Below are positions 16,255 to 24,285 of a stretch of 38,951 bases of DNA, piece after piece; the first letter of the stretch is position 1, and each line of letters begins with the position of its first letter. Position numbers and translations under genes: made by a program. The notes beneath the pieces are model-generated. The model searched no databases and was not told the DNA's origin. It saw nothing but the letters and a program-made list of their open reading frames with translations. The stretch lies in the NCBI GenBank assembly GCA_013285655.1, contig JABDHI010000025.1, forward strand, positions 1-38,951, written 5' to 3'. This DNA comes from Bacteroidota bacterium. GTDB taxonomy: Bacteria; Bacteroidota; Bacteroidia; JABEUT01.

Positions 16255-17063
16255 TAGGATACTTTTTTATGTTTTCTTTCAAGGCTTTCTTTCAGCTGGG
16301 CCATCAAATCTTTGGTTTGGCGATGTACTACCTTTAACTGTGGTTCTTTAATTTTCTTTCCTTTTGCTTTTTCTTTAATAAGCGCTAGTAATTCAGCTGA
16401 ATACTTGTTTTTGTATTGAGCCATATTAAACTTAGTTGAAAGCTGATTAATAAGAGTAACGGCCATTTGCAATTCGGCTGATTTAACCTCTTTTTTTTCT
16501 GGAAGATTAAATTCATCTATTGTTCTTATTTCTTCATTAAAACGTACCCGGTTCAGCACTATAACATCTTCGTGCGGCTTTAATACTGCAAGGCTTTCTT
16601 TGTTTCGTAATACAAAACTGGCTACGCCAACCTTATTGGTTTTTGCCAATGCTTCTCTTAACAAGGCATAGGCACGTTGCCCGCTTTTTTCAGGCTCAAG
16701 ATAATAAGGAGTTTCATAGTAAATGGTATCGATCTCTTCTTCATTTACAAAATTCGAAATTTCTATAACCTTAGTCTTTTTAGCACTGGCAATTTCAAAA
16801 TCCTTGGGGGTAACCACCACATAATGGTCATTGTACTTATACCCCTTCACTATATCATTCCAGTCTACTTCTTTGCCTGTGCTTTCATTAACCCTTTGAT
16901 AGCGGATATTAGAAAGATCTTTTTTGTCAAGCATATCTAAATCTAAGTTGCTTGATTGTGTGGCGCTAAACAATTTTACCGGAATATTTACCAGTCCAAA
17001 ACCTATTGCGCCTGTCCAAATTGGTCTCATGTTAATTGAGTTAAAATCTATTACAAAAATCAT
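16254..17063 (-). CDS. ku: Ku homodimer DNA-end-binding protein
   Basis: Bacterial Ku binds double-strand ends and recruits LigD. The core is clear: MRPIWTGAIGFGLVNIPVKL at residues 12-31, YYETPYYLEPEK, and a lysine-rich C-terminal tail (SLERKHKKVS). The canonical family start would be the Met at residue 12 (17030), but the ATG at 17063 is preceded by a strong GGAGGA ribosome-binding site 4 nt away while the inner Met has none. I therefore keep the longer form with 11 extra residues. The gene is followed by ligD with one shared base. A 10-bp inverted repeat lies just upstream of the ribosome-binding site. Confidence 0.95.
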   Translation of the reverse strand: MIFVIDFNSINMRPIWTGAIGFGLVNIPVKLFSATQSSNLDLDMLDKKDLSNIRYQRVNESTGKEVDWNDIVKGYKYNDHYVVVTPKDFEIASAKKTKVIEISNFVNEEEIDTIYYETPYYLEPEKSGQRAYALLREALAKTNKVGVASFVLRNKESLAVLKPHEDVIVLNRVRFNEEIRTIDEFNLPEKKEVKSAELQMAVTLINQLSTKFNMAQYKNKYSAELLALIKEKAKGKKIKEPQLKVVHRQTKDLMAQLKESLERKHKKVS

Positions 17064-17067
17064 TTAA

Positions 17068-17073
17068 TCCTCC
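17068..17073 (-). promoter_or_regulatory. ribosome-binding site of ku
   Basis: The minus strand reads GGAGGA, 4 nt before the ATG at 17063. It is the clearest Shine-Dalgarno sequence I noticed in the window, where most genes lack one, and it decides the start of ku. Confidence 0.7.
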
Positions 17074-17077
17074 ATGT

Positions 17078-17104
17078 TTTATCTTGTATAATTCACAAGA
17101 TAAA
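17078..17104. promoter_or_regulatory. 10-bp inverted repeat in the ku leader
   Basis: TTTATCTTGT (17078-17087) and ACAAGATAAA (17095-17104) are perfect reverse complements separated by 7 nt. The element ends 4 nt before the ku ribosome-binding site, so it can be either an operator or an mRNA stem that affects translation of ku-ligD. It is the only element of this kind next to the operon. Confidence 0.6.
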
Positions 17105-17203
17105 TTTTATGATTTACATATTTTAAAAATATAAAGACGCCTGGTTCACCCTCCATTTTGTTTAATTCATCGATTATGTTTTAAAGTGTTATTGAATGAA
17201 TGG

Positions 17204-17211
17204 CAAGTTTG
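17204..17211 (+). promoter_or_regulatory. possible -7-like box of the DksA-like gene
   Basis: CAAGTTTG, followed by CACTATA, lies 21 bp before the ATG at 17233 and differs from TAnnTTTG only in its first base. The word TTTGCACTA is shared with the region before the truncated paralogue at 10601. No clear -33 element was seen. Confidence 0.3.
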
Positions 17212-17232
17212 CACTATAAAAAATAAAAACTT

Positions 17233-17676
17233 ATGAAAAACTTAAATACAAAAAGCAAGAACGTAGCAAACGAATCAATTAAAATGGTTGGTTTAACTGA
17301 AAAGAAAAAATACACGGAAAAAGAATTGGCGGAGTTTAAACTAGTAATTATGGGTAAACTCGAACAAGCAAAAAGTGATCATTTGTTGCTGAAGGAGACT
17401 CTTTGTTACAAAAGCACAAATGATACTTCAGACACTTCGCCTGTTTTTAAGGTGATGGAAGATGGGTCAGAAGTAGAAACAAGGGAAGAAACAGCCTTCT
17501 TAGCTTCTCGTCAGGAGAAGTTGATACGCGACCTTCAAAATGCTTTAGTGCGTATTGAACACAAAACATATGGCATTTGCCGCGTTACCGGTAAGCTAAT
17601 ACCTAGGCAGAGACTTTTGAGTGTTCCGCATGCAACACTTTGTATAGATGCAAAGTTAGAGCAGAAGTATAATTAA
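17233..17676 (+). CDS. TraR/DksA-like protein with half zinc finger (paralogue C)
   Basis: A protein of 147 residues with the same plan as the copy at 8482-9000. A basic N-terminus is followed by the coiled coil YTEKELAEFKLVIMGKLEQA, the acidic tip DTSDTSPVF, and a second helix (RQEKLIRDLQNALVRIE). The finger is YGICRVTGKLIPRQRLL then VPHATLCIDA. As in that copy, the second and fourth cysteines of the CxxC/CxxC finger are replaced by Thr and Ala. It faces away from ku-ligD. A role as RNA-polymerase-binding regulator is inferred from the family, not shown. Confidence 0.86.
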   Translation: MKNLNTKSKNVANESIKMVGLTEKKKYTEKELAEFKLVIMGKLEQAKSDHLLLKETLCYKSTNDTSDTSPVFKVMEDGSEVETREETAFLASRQEKLIRDLQNALVRIEHKTYGICRVTGKLIPRQRLLSVPHATLCIDAKLEQKYN

Positions 17677-17798
17677 TAAGCAAGTAATAGGGTAGAATTT
17701 TAGAAGGACTAAAAATAGACTCTTTAGGAATATCGGTTTACCTCTTAATTCATCTGGTTTATCGAGTATTTAACAATACATTGAAAATGTGATTGTAA

Positions 17799-17810
17799 TT
17801 TAACGTTAAA
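17799..17810. promoter_or_regulatory. 12-bp perfect palindrome upstream of a small gene
   Basis: TTTAACGTTAAA is fully palindromic and ends 10 bp before the ATG at 17821. Its position fits an operator or overlaps the transcription start. AT-rich palindromes arise by chance fairly often in DNA of this composition. Confidence 0.4.
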
Positions 17811-17820
17811 ATAATTTACT

Positions 17821-18147
17821 ATGCTTACAGAAAACATTACACCCGCCGCCGTAGTAGAAAAGGAACATATCACGAATCTTGTTTTTCCGGGCGATGAAGT
17901 ACTCCGTTCTCAGGAAGAAATAGCACAAAGGAGAGCCGATGCGGAACGTGGTCTGTTGTTGGGCAATGGCTTTACGAGCAAAGTTTCAATACATTTTCGC
18001 GATGCTGAAGGACTAAGAAAGGTTGAAACCACTATTTGGGAAGTAAACGATTCAAGTATAGGATTAAAGAATAATACGTATATCCCGCTTCATAGGATAG
18101 TTAAGGTAGAAATTCAAAATGAGAGCCTTAAGTACCCTAATATTTAA
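17821..18147 (+). CDS. conserved hypothetical small cytosolic protein
   Basis: A protein of 108 residues without signal or membrane segments. The N-terminal half is helical (SQEEIAQRRADAERGLLLGN). The second half looks like a small beta domain: KVSIHFRDAEGLRKVETTIW followed by NNTYIPLHRIVKVEI. The ending in IPxHRI is a pattern I have seen in unnamed Bacteroidota proteins, with no function attached. It stands alone between the DksA-like gene and the large DUF748 gene. Confidence 0.65.
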   Translation: MLTENITPAAVVEKEHITNLVFPGDEVLRSQEEIAQRRADAERGLLLGNGFTSKVSIHFRDAEGLRKVETTIWEVNDSSIGLKNNTYIPLHRIVKVEIQNESLKYPNI

Positions 18148-18217
18148 AACAGCAACATAAACTATTAGAATATGGTCGTAAAGTAGGGACGTTACATGTT
18201 AATTAAGGGAGTAAATA

Positions 18218-20575
18218 ATGAAACCACTGAAGTTACGGTTGAGAAGAATTCTGATAATAGCGATAAGCGTTATTGTTGGAGTTGTGTTGTTGTGTGTGGC
18301 CTTAATTTCACCCATTAGTAAGTATTTAATTGAGAAATATAGCGTAAAGTATACCGGAAGGCAAATTAAGGTGGCCTGGCTATATGTTAATCCTTTTACC
18401 GGGCATGTTCATTTTAGTAAATTAAAAATATACGAACAAAAGAGTGATATCGTATTCTTCTCAGCAAATGGCCTGACGGTAGATATGGATATGCGCAAGC
18501 TTTTATCGAAGGAATATATATTTACACGTGTTACTATAGATGAACCTTACGGTGTAGTTGTGCTGAAAGATAAAAGCACATTTAACTTTACTGATATAGT
18601 TGAGTTTTTCAGATCGCCAATACCGGAAATACAAAAACTACCTAAGCCGCCAGGTGAACCAGCGCATTTTAGTATTTTAAATGTGACCATTAAAAATGGA
18701 ACTTTTTATTTTTACGATACTCTTATAAAGGTAAACTACTTTATAAAGAATTTCAATTTTAAAAGCCCCGGAATGACCTGGAAGGATATGTCTTTTCAAA
18801 GCGATGTGTCTTTCGATCCGGGTACCGGCACGGGCCATATTACAGGAAAATATTGGATGAATGTAAGTACTGTAGATTACAATTATTCTTTAAAAATCCA
18901 GCATTTAAATATGTCTGTACTCGACCAATATTTACGAAGTATTTCAAATTATGGTACGTTTTCGGCTTTTTTGGATGCTGATATAAGCACGAAAGGAAAT
19001 TATAAAGACGCGGAAGAGTCAGATACTAAAGGAAGAATATTAGTTAACGATTTTCATTTTGGTAAAAATAAAATAGAAGATTACTTATCTTTTGATACCC
19101 TTGTTCTGGCCATGAACGAGGTATATCCTAAAAAACATCTCTATAATCTCGATTCAATGAAGCTCTCGCACCCCTATTTTAAGTACGAGAGCTACGACCA
19201 TCTTGATAATGTGGAAACGATGTTTGGTAAGGCGGGGGCAAACGTGGCTGCAGCTAATACCGATCCGGCACGTTTTAACCTTGTAATAGCACTTGCGCAC
19301 TATATAGCAGATTTATCGCGCAATTTCTTCGAGAGCGCCTATAAGGTTAATAAACTGGAAGTGAGCAGAGCCGATCTCAAGTTCAATGATTATTCGGTAA
19401 GTGATAAATTTTCAATGGAGGCAAATCCCTTGTATATAAAAGTTGATTCTATTGATAAAAACAAAGGCCTGGTGAATGTTAGGATGACTTCCGGGTTAAA
19501 GCCATACGGAGATTTTGCTGTAGTTGCAAGCATTAACCCCAGAGATAGTGCTAATTTTGTGTTGCATTATCATATCGAGAATGTACCGCTTTCGGCTTTT
19601 AATCCTTACCTTATTACGTATACCTCTTTCCCATTAGATAGAGGAACATTGGAGTTAAACGGTACCTGGAATGTGCAACAAGGAATTATACAAAGTGATA
19701 ATCATTTGCTAATGGTCGACCCTTTTATTGATAATAAAATAAAGAACAAAGGGCTAAAATGGGTACCTATGTGGCTGGTACTGGCATTTACCCGAAATAA
19801 TGGCAACGTTATAGATTACCAGATACCCATTACGGGTAATTTAAAAAGCCCGACCTTCCATTTAAAAAATGTTTTTTTAGATATTTTAACTAATATTTTT
19901 GTAAAACCGCCTGCAACCCCTTACCGTATTAAAGTTAAGTCACTTGAAAATGAAATTGAGAATTCGCTCAGCCTTAAATGGGAAATGAGACAAAGCCAGA
20001 TGTCATCTTCACAAAAGAAATTTGCCGAAAAAATGGCTGATTTCTTATCAAAGACACCCGAAGCTTCAGTTCAAATATATCCTCAACAGTTCGAATTAAA
20101 AGAGAAGGAGTACATCTTACTATACGAGGCTAAAAAGAAGTATTATATGTCGTGCCATCCCAATAGGCCGTTTGAGGCAAAGGATTCTGAACTCGTTGAA
20201 AAAATGTCGGTTAAAGATTCTGCATTTGTTCGGTACTTAGATAAGTATAGCAAGGGGCAGCTTCTGTTTACTGTTCAGGATAAGTGCAGTAATATTGTAG
20301 GTGCCGCTCTTGTTAATGCCCGGTTCAACCAGCTAAATGCGGCCAGAAAAGAAGCGTTCATGTCGTATTTTAAAGAGAAAGGTATAGCTGATAAAGTAAA
20401 ATTTTTCTCAGCAAAAAATTATATACCCTATAATGGATTTTCGTTTTATAAGGTGGAGTATAAGGGGGCATATCCTGCCTATGTATTAAAGGCCTATCAA
20501 AAAATGGATAGGTTAAACCACGAAGCCCCAAGGGAGAAGTATAATAAGGACCGCACAAAAATTGGTGCTATTTAA
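18218..20575 (+). CDS. large DUF748 domain protein
   Basis: A protein of 785 residues with a basic start, one membrane helix at about 11-32 and a long periplasmic part. DUF748/AsmA features include GRQIKVAWLYVNPFTGHVHF near the N-terminus (the typical first repeat describing nested beta strands), SILNVTIKNGTFYFYDTLIK, and RGTLELNGTWNVQQGII. The C-terminal 200 residues are more helical and charged, with a peptidoglycan-associated flavour (TPEASVQIYPQQFELKEKEY) that I cannot assign. Proteins of this group probably act in envelope maintenance or lipid traffic; that is inferred. A shorter relative lies at 12193. Confidence 0.82.
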   Translation: MKPLKLRLRRILIIAISVIVGVVLLCVALISPISKYLIEKYSVKYTGRQIKVAWLYVNPFTGHVHFSKLKIYEQKSDIVFFSANGLTVDMDMRKLLSKEYIFTRVTIDEPYGVVVLKDKSTFNFTDIVEFFRSPIPEIQKLPKPPGEPAHFSILNVTIKNGTFYFYDTLIKVNYFIKNFNFKSPGMTWKDMSFQSDVSFDPGTGTGHITGKYWMNVSTVDYNYSLKIQHLNMSVLDQYLRSISNYGTFSAFLDADISTKGNYKDAEESDTKGRILVNDFHFGKNKIEDYLSFDTLVLAMNEVYPKKHLYNLDSMKLSHPYFKYESYDHLDNVETMFGKAGANVAAANTDPARFNLVIALAHYIADLSRNFFESAYKVNKLEVSRADLKFNDYSVSDKFSMEANPLYIKVDSIDKNKGLVNVRMTSGLKPYGDFAVVASINPRDSANFVLHYHIENVPLSAFNPYLITYTSFPLDRGTLELNGTWNVQQGIIQSDNHLLMVDPFIDNKIKNKGLKWVPMWLVLAFTRNNGNVIDYQIPITGNLKSPTFHLKNVFLDILTNIFVKPPATPYRIKVKSLENEIENSLSLKWEMRQSQMSSSQKKFAEKMADFLSKTPEASVQIYPQQFELKEKEYILLYEAKKKYYMSCHPNRPFEAKDSELVEKMSVKDSAFVRYLDKYSKGQLLFTVQDKCSNIVGAALVNARFNQLNAARKEAFMSYFKEKGIADKVKFFSAKNYIPYNGFSFYKVEYKGAYPAYVLKAYQKMDRLNHEAPREKYNKDRTKIGAI

Positions 20576-20671
20576 GCTGGTTTTAAAATTAATTTAAAAC
20601 GTAAACTATTGTGTTTACCCTTAGTGTATAGGGTTTTACCTAATAATGTTCAGAACAACTTTAATAGGGTA

Positions 20672-20679
20672 TATTTTTG
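20672..20679 (+). promoter_or_regulatory. candidate -7 box TAnnTTTG
   Basis: TATTTTTG matches the Bacteroidota -7 consensus exactly and ends 15 bp before the ATG at 20695, which would give a very short leader. It also argues against the in-frame TTG at 20677, which lies inside the box. No convincing -33 element was found. Confidence 0.4.
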
Positions 20680-20694
20680 AATAAAAATACGATT

Positions 20695-20928
20695 ATGAAA
20701 TACTTTATGTACGAAATAGAAGATGACGAGGTAAAAAGCAGTAAAGGCGAAATAGCTGAAGTGCCTGCCGATTATATTGAGTACCAAAACACTTTTGGAA
20801 TAGAAAGGATTTATTATAAAATAAATGGTACTAAAATAACCAATGTTATTGGTGAAGGATTTAGTGAAGAAACAGCTAAAGCTAGGGTTGAAGATTTTAT
20901 TTCTGCCCTGAATGTTAATTTGTACTAA
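20695..20928 (+). CDS. small hypothetical cytosolic protein
   Basis: A protein of 77 residues from the ATG at 20695 (an in-frame TTG at 20677 was rejected because it overlaps a promoter-like box). It is acidic, without signal or membrane segment. The middle shows KINGTKITNVIGEGFSEETA followed by a helix (KARVEDFISALNV). I do not recognise it. It is convergent with the oxidoreductase gene 15 bp away. Confidence 0.55.
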   Translation: MKYFMYEIEDDEVKSSKGEIAEVPADYIEYQNTFGIERIYYKINGTKITNVIGEGFSEETAKARVEDFISALNVNLY

Positions 20929-20943
20929 CCGGCTTTCAAACCA

Positions 20944-21942
20944 TTATTCAGGCCTTGGTGTATAAACTCTCAAAATGATTTTACCACGGGCTTTACCGGT
21001 TTCACTGTATTGATGTGCTTGTTTTACTTCTTCTAACGAAAACTCCCTGTCAATAACCACCCGTAAAGTACCCTTATCAATTAATTTGCCTATTTCTTGT
21101 AAACGCGCTCCATTTGAAACAACCATAAAGGTTTTGGCTATCACTTCATGCTTAGCGGCAGCTTTTTCATCTACTTGTAAGGTAGAAACAAGAATACCAC
21201 CTTTTTTTATCACTTGCCATGACTTGGCTTGTGTTTCACCACCAATAGTATCAAAAACCATATCGGCATTTTTAACTATTTTACTGAAATCTTCATTCTT
21301 ATAATCTATAACCTCATCGGCTCCCAGCGATTTTATGAAATCTACGTTCTCATTTGAAGTAGTGCCAATTACATAAGCTCCGGCAAGTTTTGCAAGTTGA
21401 AGTGCAAAAATACCCACGCCCCCTGATGCACCATGAATAAGGATCTTTTGGTCGGGGTTTAAACTGCCAATTTCGAATAACCCAGACCATGCAGTTTGCG
21501 AGGCAAGCGGAACACCGGCACTTATATTTAAGGGTATGTTAGGTGCGTGTGCTACCTCGCATACTTTGGCAACGGTATATTCTGCATAAGCGCCATTTCT
21601 CATAATGTCTAGTCGTGCAAAAACTCTGTCACCTTCATTATAAGTGGTTACGAGGCTGCCTAGTTGAACCACGGTACCTGCAACGTCCCAGCCAAGTATA
21701 AGGGGTAGTTTATGTTTAGCCTGAGTTGCCATATGCCCCTGGCGTATTTTCCAATCAACGGGGTTTACGCCTGCGGCATGTACCCGAATCAAAACTTCGT
21801 CAGGCGCAGGTACCGGTACAGCCGCGTCTTCATACATCAACTTATCAATTCCGCCATATTCATGAATTTGTACTGCTTTCATGGTTTTTGTACCTGCTGG
21901 CTTGTTCTCCTGTGCCTGTATATCGGGGCTAATGGTTTCCAT
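20944..21942 (-). CDS. NADP-dependent quinone-oxidoreductase-like protein, MDR family
   Basis: A protein of 332 residues of the medium-chain dehydrogenase/reductase superfamily. After a 20-residue extension, MKAVQIHEYGGIDKLMYED starts the GroES-like domain with VNPVDWKIRQG. The Rossmann motif is HGASGGVGIFALQLAK, followed by NENVDFIKSLGADEVIDYK and MVFDTIGGE. The zinc-binding cysteines of alcohol dehydrogenases are absent, as in the zinc-free quinone oxidoreductase branch. The C-terminus GKARGKIILRV is typical. It probably reduces quinones or enones with NADPH; the substrate is not readable. The ATG at 21882 is an alternative start. Confidence 0.92.
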   Translation of the reverse strand: METISPDIQAQENKPAGTKTMKAVQIHEYGGIDKLMYEDAAVPVPAPDEVLIRVHAAGVNPVDWKIRQGHMATQAKHKLPLILGWDVAGTVVQLGSLVTTYNEGDRVFARLDIMRNGAYAEYTVAKVCEVAHAPNIPLNISAGVPLASQTAWSGLFEIGSLNPDQKILIHGASGGVGIFALQLAKLAGAYVIGTTSNENVDFIKSLGADEVIDYKNEDFSKIVKNADMVFDTIGGETQAKSWQVIKKGGILVSTLQVDEKAAAKHEVIAKTFMVVSNGARLQEIGKLIDKGTLRVVIDREFSLEEVKQAHQYSETGKARGKIILRVYTPRPE

Positions 21943-22159
21943 CTTACTTGGATTATATTTTGTGATGAACTTTAAGCAAATTTAACGTCCATTAAACAGT
22001 TTTCTACTCAAATTCGATGAATGAATTCTAATAGAAGGCGGAGGCTAAAAATTAGTAGAGCGAGGTAATTCAAGAATTAAACTATCTTTTTAAGGTGCTT
22101 ACAGAAAATGTGAAATCGCTGCACTTGGTATGTAGTAACTTGCTGGTAAATATTGTAAC

Positions 22160-22765
22160 ATGAATAAGCAAAGTATAGCAGTATTTGGGGCAGAAGGAGA
22201 AGTTAGCCAAAGCTTAATTGAAGAAGCTCTGAAAAGAGGCCATTCAGTAACTGCAATTGTAACCGATAGAACTGAATTTAAACTACGCCACCCTAATCTG
22301 GTTATTGAATGTAGTAAAGTTAAAAGCAGCGAGATAGTGAGCAGGTTTGCGAAAGGTCATGATACCGTAATAGCTTTTTACGAATTAACTCCCGAAAACA
22401 CGGATAAGTACCTGAACGCCATGAGTGCTTACTTAAATGGCACAAAGGATTCGTTAGCGTCGCATCTTATTGTAATTAGTCACTCCTATACCTTAAATCT
22501 GGGTACGTTGCAACATGCTTTTGAGTTAGGTAAAGCTATCGTTCAAGCGGAGCATTTGGTTTTGGATCTTTTCCGTAAAGAAGAAGAATTAAAGTGGAGC
22601 TATATTATTAGATCGGAACCTGAAAAGGTGGCTAGCGATAATGAAATACAACTTAATGCAGATGTGCTTATTTATCACTCGCAAGGGGAGCATAGAATAA
22701 AACCTAAAAGCCTTATAAGTGAGCTATTTAGCGAGGTTGAAAAGGATATTTTTAAACTTCAATAG
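22160..22765 (+). CDS. NmrA-like Rossmann protein with altered glycine motif (paralogue 1)
   Basis: A protein of 201 residues. The N-terminus SIAVFGAEGEVSQSLIEEAL follows the atypical short-chain dehydrogenase pattern of GATGxxG, but the last Gly of GxxGxxG is Ser. It then has RGHSVTAIVTDRTEFKLRHP and the strand DTVIAFYELTP. Two paralogues lie at 29044 and 30090. The family normally binds NAD(P); here binding may be weakened or lost. It stands between the MDR oxidoreductase and the GIY-YIG-like gene. Confidence 0.78.
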   Translation: MNKQSIAVFGAEGEVSQSLIEEALKRGHSVTAIVTDRTEFKLRHPNLVIECSKVKSSEIVSRFAKGHDTVIAFYELTPENTDKYLNAMSAYLNGTKDSLASHLIVISHSYTLNLGTLQHAFELGKAIVQAEHLVLDLFRKEEELKWSYIIRSEPEKVASDNEIQLNADVLIYHSQGEHRIKPKSLISELFSEVEKDIFKLQ

Positions 22766-22771
22766 GGTTAC

Positions 22772-23044
22772 CTATAAATTTTGAAGCTTCCTCACTTCGT
22801 TATGTACCGATTGTATTATATCGAGCTTGCCCATAGTAGAATACCGCTTTAACCGATGTTCATGTTTACACGCCTCTGATCTCGATTTAAATGATCGTGT
22901 ATAATGAATGGTTATTAAGTAATCGTCATTAATACCATCTGTGTTTTTCAATTTCTTTTTTATGTTGTTTGTGGTTCCTACATGCAGGGTAGAATCAGCT
23001 TGTTCTGCTATATATGTATACCAGGTTAAGGCTTTTAGCATATC
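22772..23044 (-). CDS. degenerate GIY-YIG domain protein
   Basis: A protein of 90 residues from the ATG at 23044; an in-frame TTG at 23080 is less likely. The fold pattern of UPF0213-like single-domain GIY-YIG proteins is visible: WYTYIAEQADSTLHVGTTNN, then KSRSEACKHEHRLKRYSTM. Compared with active members, the YIG/YVG tyrosine is His and the Arg of the RR/KR position is Lys, while the glutamate in EHRLKR is kept. Nuclease activity is therefore doubtful. The 3' end is 6 bp from the convergent NmrA-like gene. Confidence 0.7.
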   Translation of the reverse strand, partial: DMLKALTWYTYIAEQADSTLHVGTTNNIKKKLKNTDGINDDYLITIHYTRSFKSRSEACKHEHRLKRYSTMGKLDIIQSVHNEVRKLQNL

Positions 23045-23277
23045 GAGATTATTAAAAAAAAACTCTATTAATGCCTGCAATGTATAAGCTCAACAATCAT
23101 GACTATTTGAATAATCGACAACCACTTAAAATTAGAGGTTAAATGACAAAATGCGCGCCGTAAAAAAAAGAACTGTTATGGTTATTGTCAAAAACCTTTT
23201 TACCATCATTTTTCAATACTCTACCTATTAAGAAAGGGCAGATATCGAATAGATAAGTAATTGGTATGTGGCTGGGT

Positions 23278-23285
23278 TATTTTTG
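23278..23285 (+). promoter_or_regulatory. candidate -7 box TAnnTTTG
   Basis: TATTTTTG, an exact match to the Bacteroidota -7 consensus, 34 bp before the ATG at 23320. A TTGG lies upstream but at a short spacing of about 14 bp, so the -33 part is unclear. Confidence 0.4.
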
Positions 23286-23319
23286 AGATAATAAAAGAAC
23301 ACTAAATAATTAAATATAT

Positions 23320-23655
23320 ATGAAAACTAGGTTTTTAATAATTGCAATATTTTCAGCTTGTTTCTATATTAATTCAAGCGCTCAGGTACAACCTACGGTT
23401 CCTAGCAATAACCCTTCTTTAAACCCTTCTAACCCTAACCCGCTTTATACTCCTACTGTGAATCTAACCCCAACGGTTAACCCGACTCCAACCATTAACC
23501 CGACCCCAACAACTACACCTACCGTTAACCCAACTCCAACTATTAATCCTACGCCCACCACAAATCCAACTCCGACGTTAAATCCAACTCCCACTATAAA
23601 CCCAACTCCTACAATAAACCCAACCCCTACAATAGTACCGGGCCATAATGGGTAA
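23320..23655 (+). CDS. secreted protein with NPTPTx hexapeptide repeats
   Basis: A protein of 111 residues: signal peptide ([20 protein letters not shown], then AQ), a short Asn/Pro/Ser-rich part, then residues 44-106 made of hexapeptides of the form NPTPT plus Ile, Thr or Leu (eight NPTPT units). The end is IVPGHNG. The chain should be extended and non-globular, like a cell-wall or surface linker. No anchor or sorting domain is present. The codons used for the same peptide differ between units, so the amino-acid pattern seems conserved rather than the DNA repeat being very recent. Confidence 0.75.
   Translation: MKTRFLIIAIFSACFYINSSAQVQPTVPSNNPSLNPSNPNPLYTPTVNLTPTVNPTPTINPTPTTTPTVNPTPTINPTPTTNPTPTLNPTPTINPTPTINPTPTIVPGHNG
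23449..23637. repeat. 18-bp coding repeat encoding NPTPTx
   Basis: Roughly ten imperfect 18-bp units within the preceding gene. Synonymous third positions vary (CCA/CCG/CCC/CCT for Pro, ACA/ACC/ACT/ACG for Thr). A long antisense frame here encodes only Val-Gly repeats and is a shadow of the repeat. Confidence 0.8.
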
Positions 23656-23682
23656 AAGTTTGTAAAGTTTAAAACGATAGAT

Positions 23683-23928
23683 ATGAAAAAGAAAAAACAA
23701 ATAAAAGAGGATGAAAGGTATTCGATACATGATGAAAATGAATACAATGAGGTAAATGTAGCGCCGGTTGAAAAGTTAGAGCCTGAAAAGTCTATTATAA
23801 AAAATGGGTACTACACAGGTAAATTAAAATATGGATATGCTGAACAGGTAGGTGACGAACATGGCCCTTTTAATGAGAATAAGAAAAAGCCTGAAAAGCG
23901 AGAGAAGAGAAGAAGAAAGAAACGATAA
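23683..23928 (+). CDS. small highly charged hypothetical protein
   Basis: A protein of 81 residues with no signal or membrane segment. It begins and ends with lysine/arginine clusters (MKKKKQIKEDE, and KREKRRRKKR at the end) around an acidic middle. A short motif NGYYTGKLKYGYAEQVGDEH stands out in the centre but matches no family I know. It starts 27 bp after the NPTPTx gene and probably shares its transcript. Confidence 0.55.
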   Translation: MKKKKQIKEDERYSIHDENEYNEVNVAPVEKLEPEKSIIKNGYYTGKLKYGYAEQVGDEHGPFNENKKKPEKREKRRRKKR

Positions 23929-23973
23929 GAATTATAAACGTAAATAATTAACAAAATTTTAAACTGATATAAC

Positions 23974-24141
23974 ATGAAACTAATAAGAGATCTAATTAAT
24001 TCATTCTTAAAGCTTATTGATAGAATGACAAGTGATGAGAGTGAAAATATGAATGCTGGCAAGAAATGGGGGAATTTTAAGGGTCTAATAAGAAGCCTTA
24101 AATTCGACGAATACGGTAATCCTATATATAGCCGCGAATAA
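23974..24141 (+). CDS. 55-residue hypothetical protein
   Basis: The ATG at 23974 opens a frame of 55 residues: an amphipathic helix (MKLIRDLINSFLKLIDRMTS), an acidic turn, and then KWGNFKGLIRSLKFDEYGNP. It lies 45 bp after the charged protein gene on the same strand. Composition and codon use look like those of neighbouring genes, but it has no recognised family. Confidence 0.5.
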   Translation: MKLIRDLINSFLKLIDRMTSDESENMNAGKKWGNFKGLIRSLKFDEYGNPIYSRE

Positions 24142-24285
24142 GCCCGGTCGTTAGAGTGGGTTATTGAGTCTGTTATGATTGTATATGGAAATTATACAAC
24201 TAATTATTACTTTGCGTACTGGCTGCAATAAAACTTATCCTTCAATTTTGCTTGATATAATATTAACTTAAAACTATAAAACTAA

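Noticed and set aside
23445-23747. A 100-codon antisense frame over the NPTPTx gene
   Set aside because: It encodes monotonous Val-Gly repeats, a by-product of the sense repeat; the sense frame has a signal peptide and a promoter-like box.
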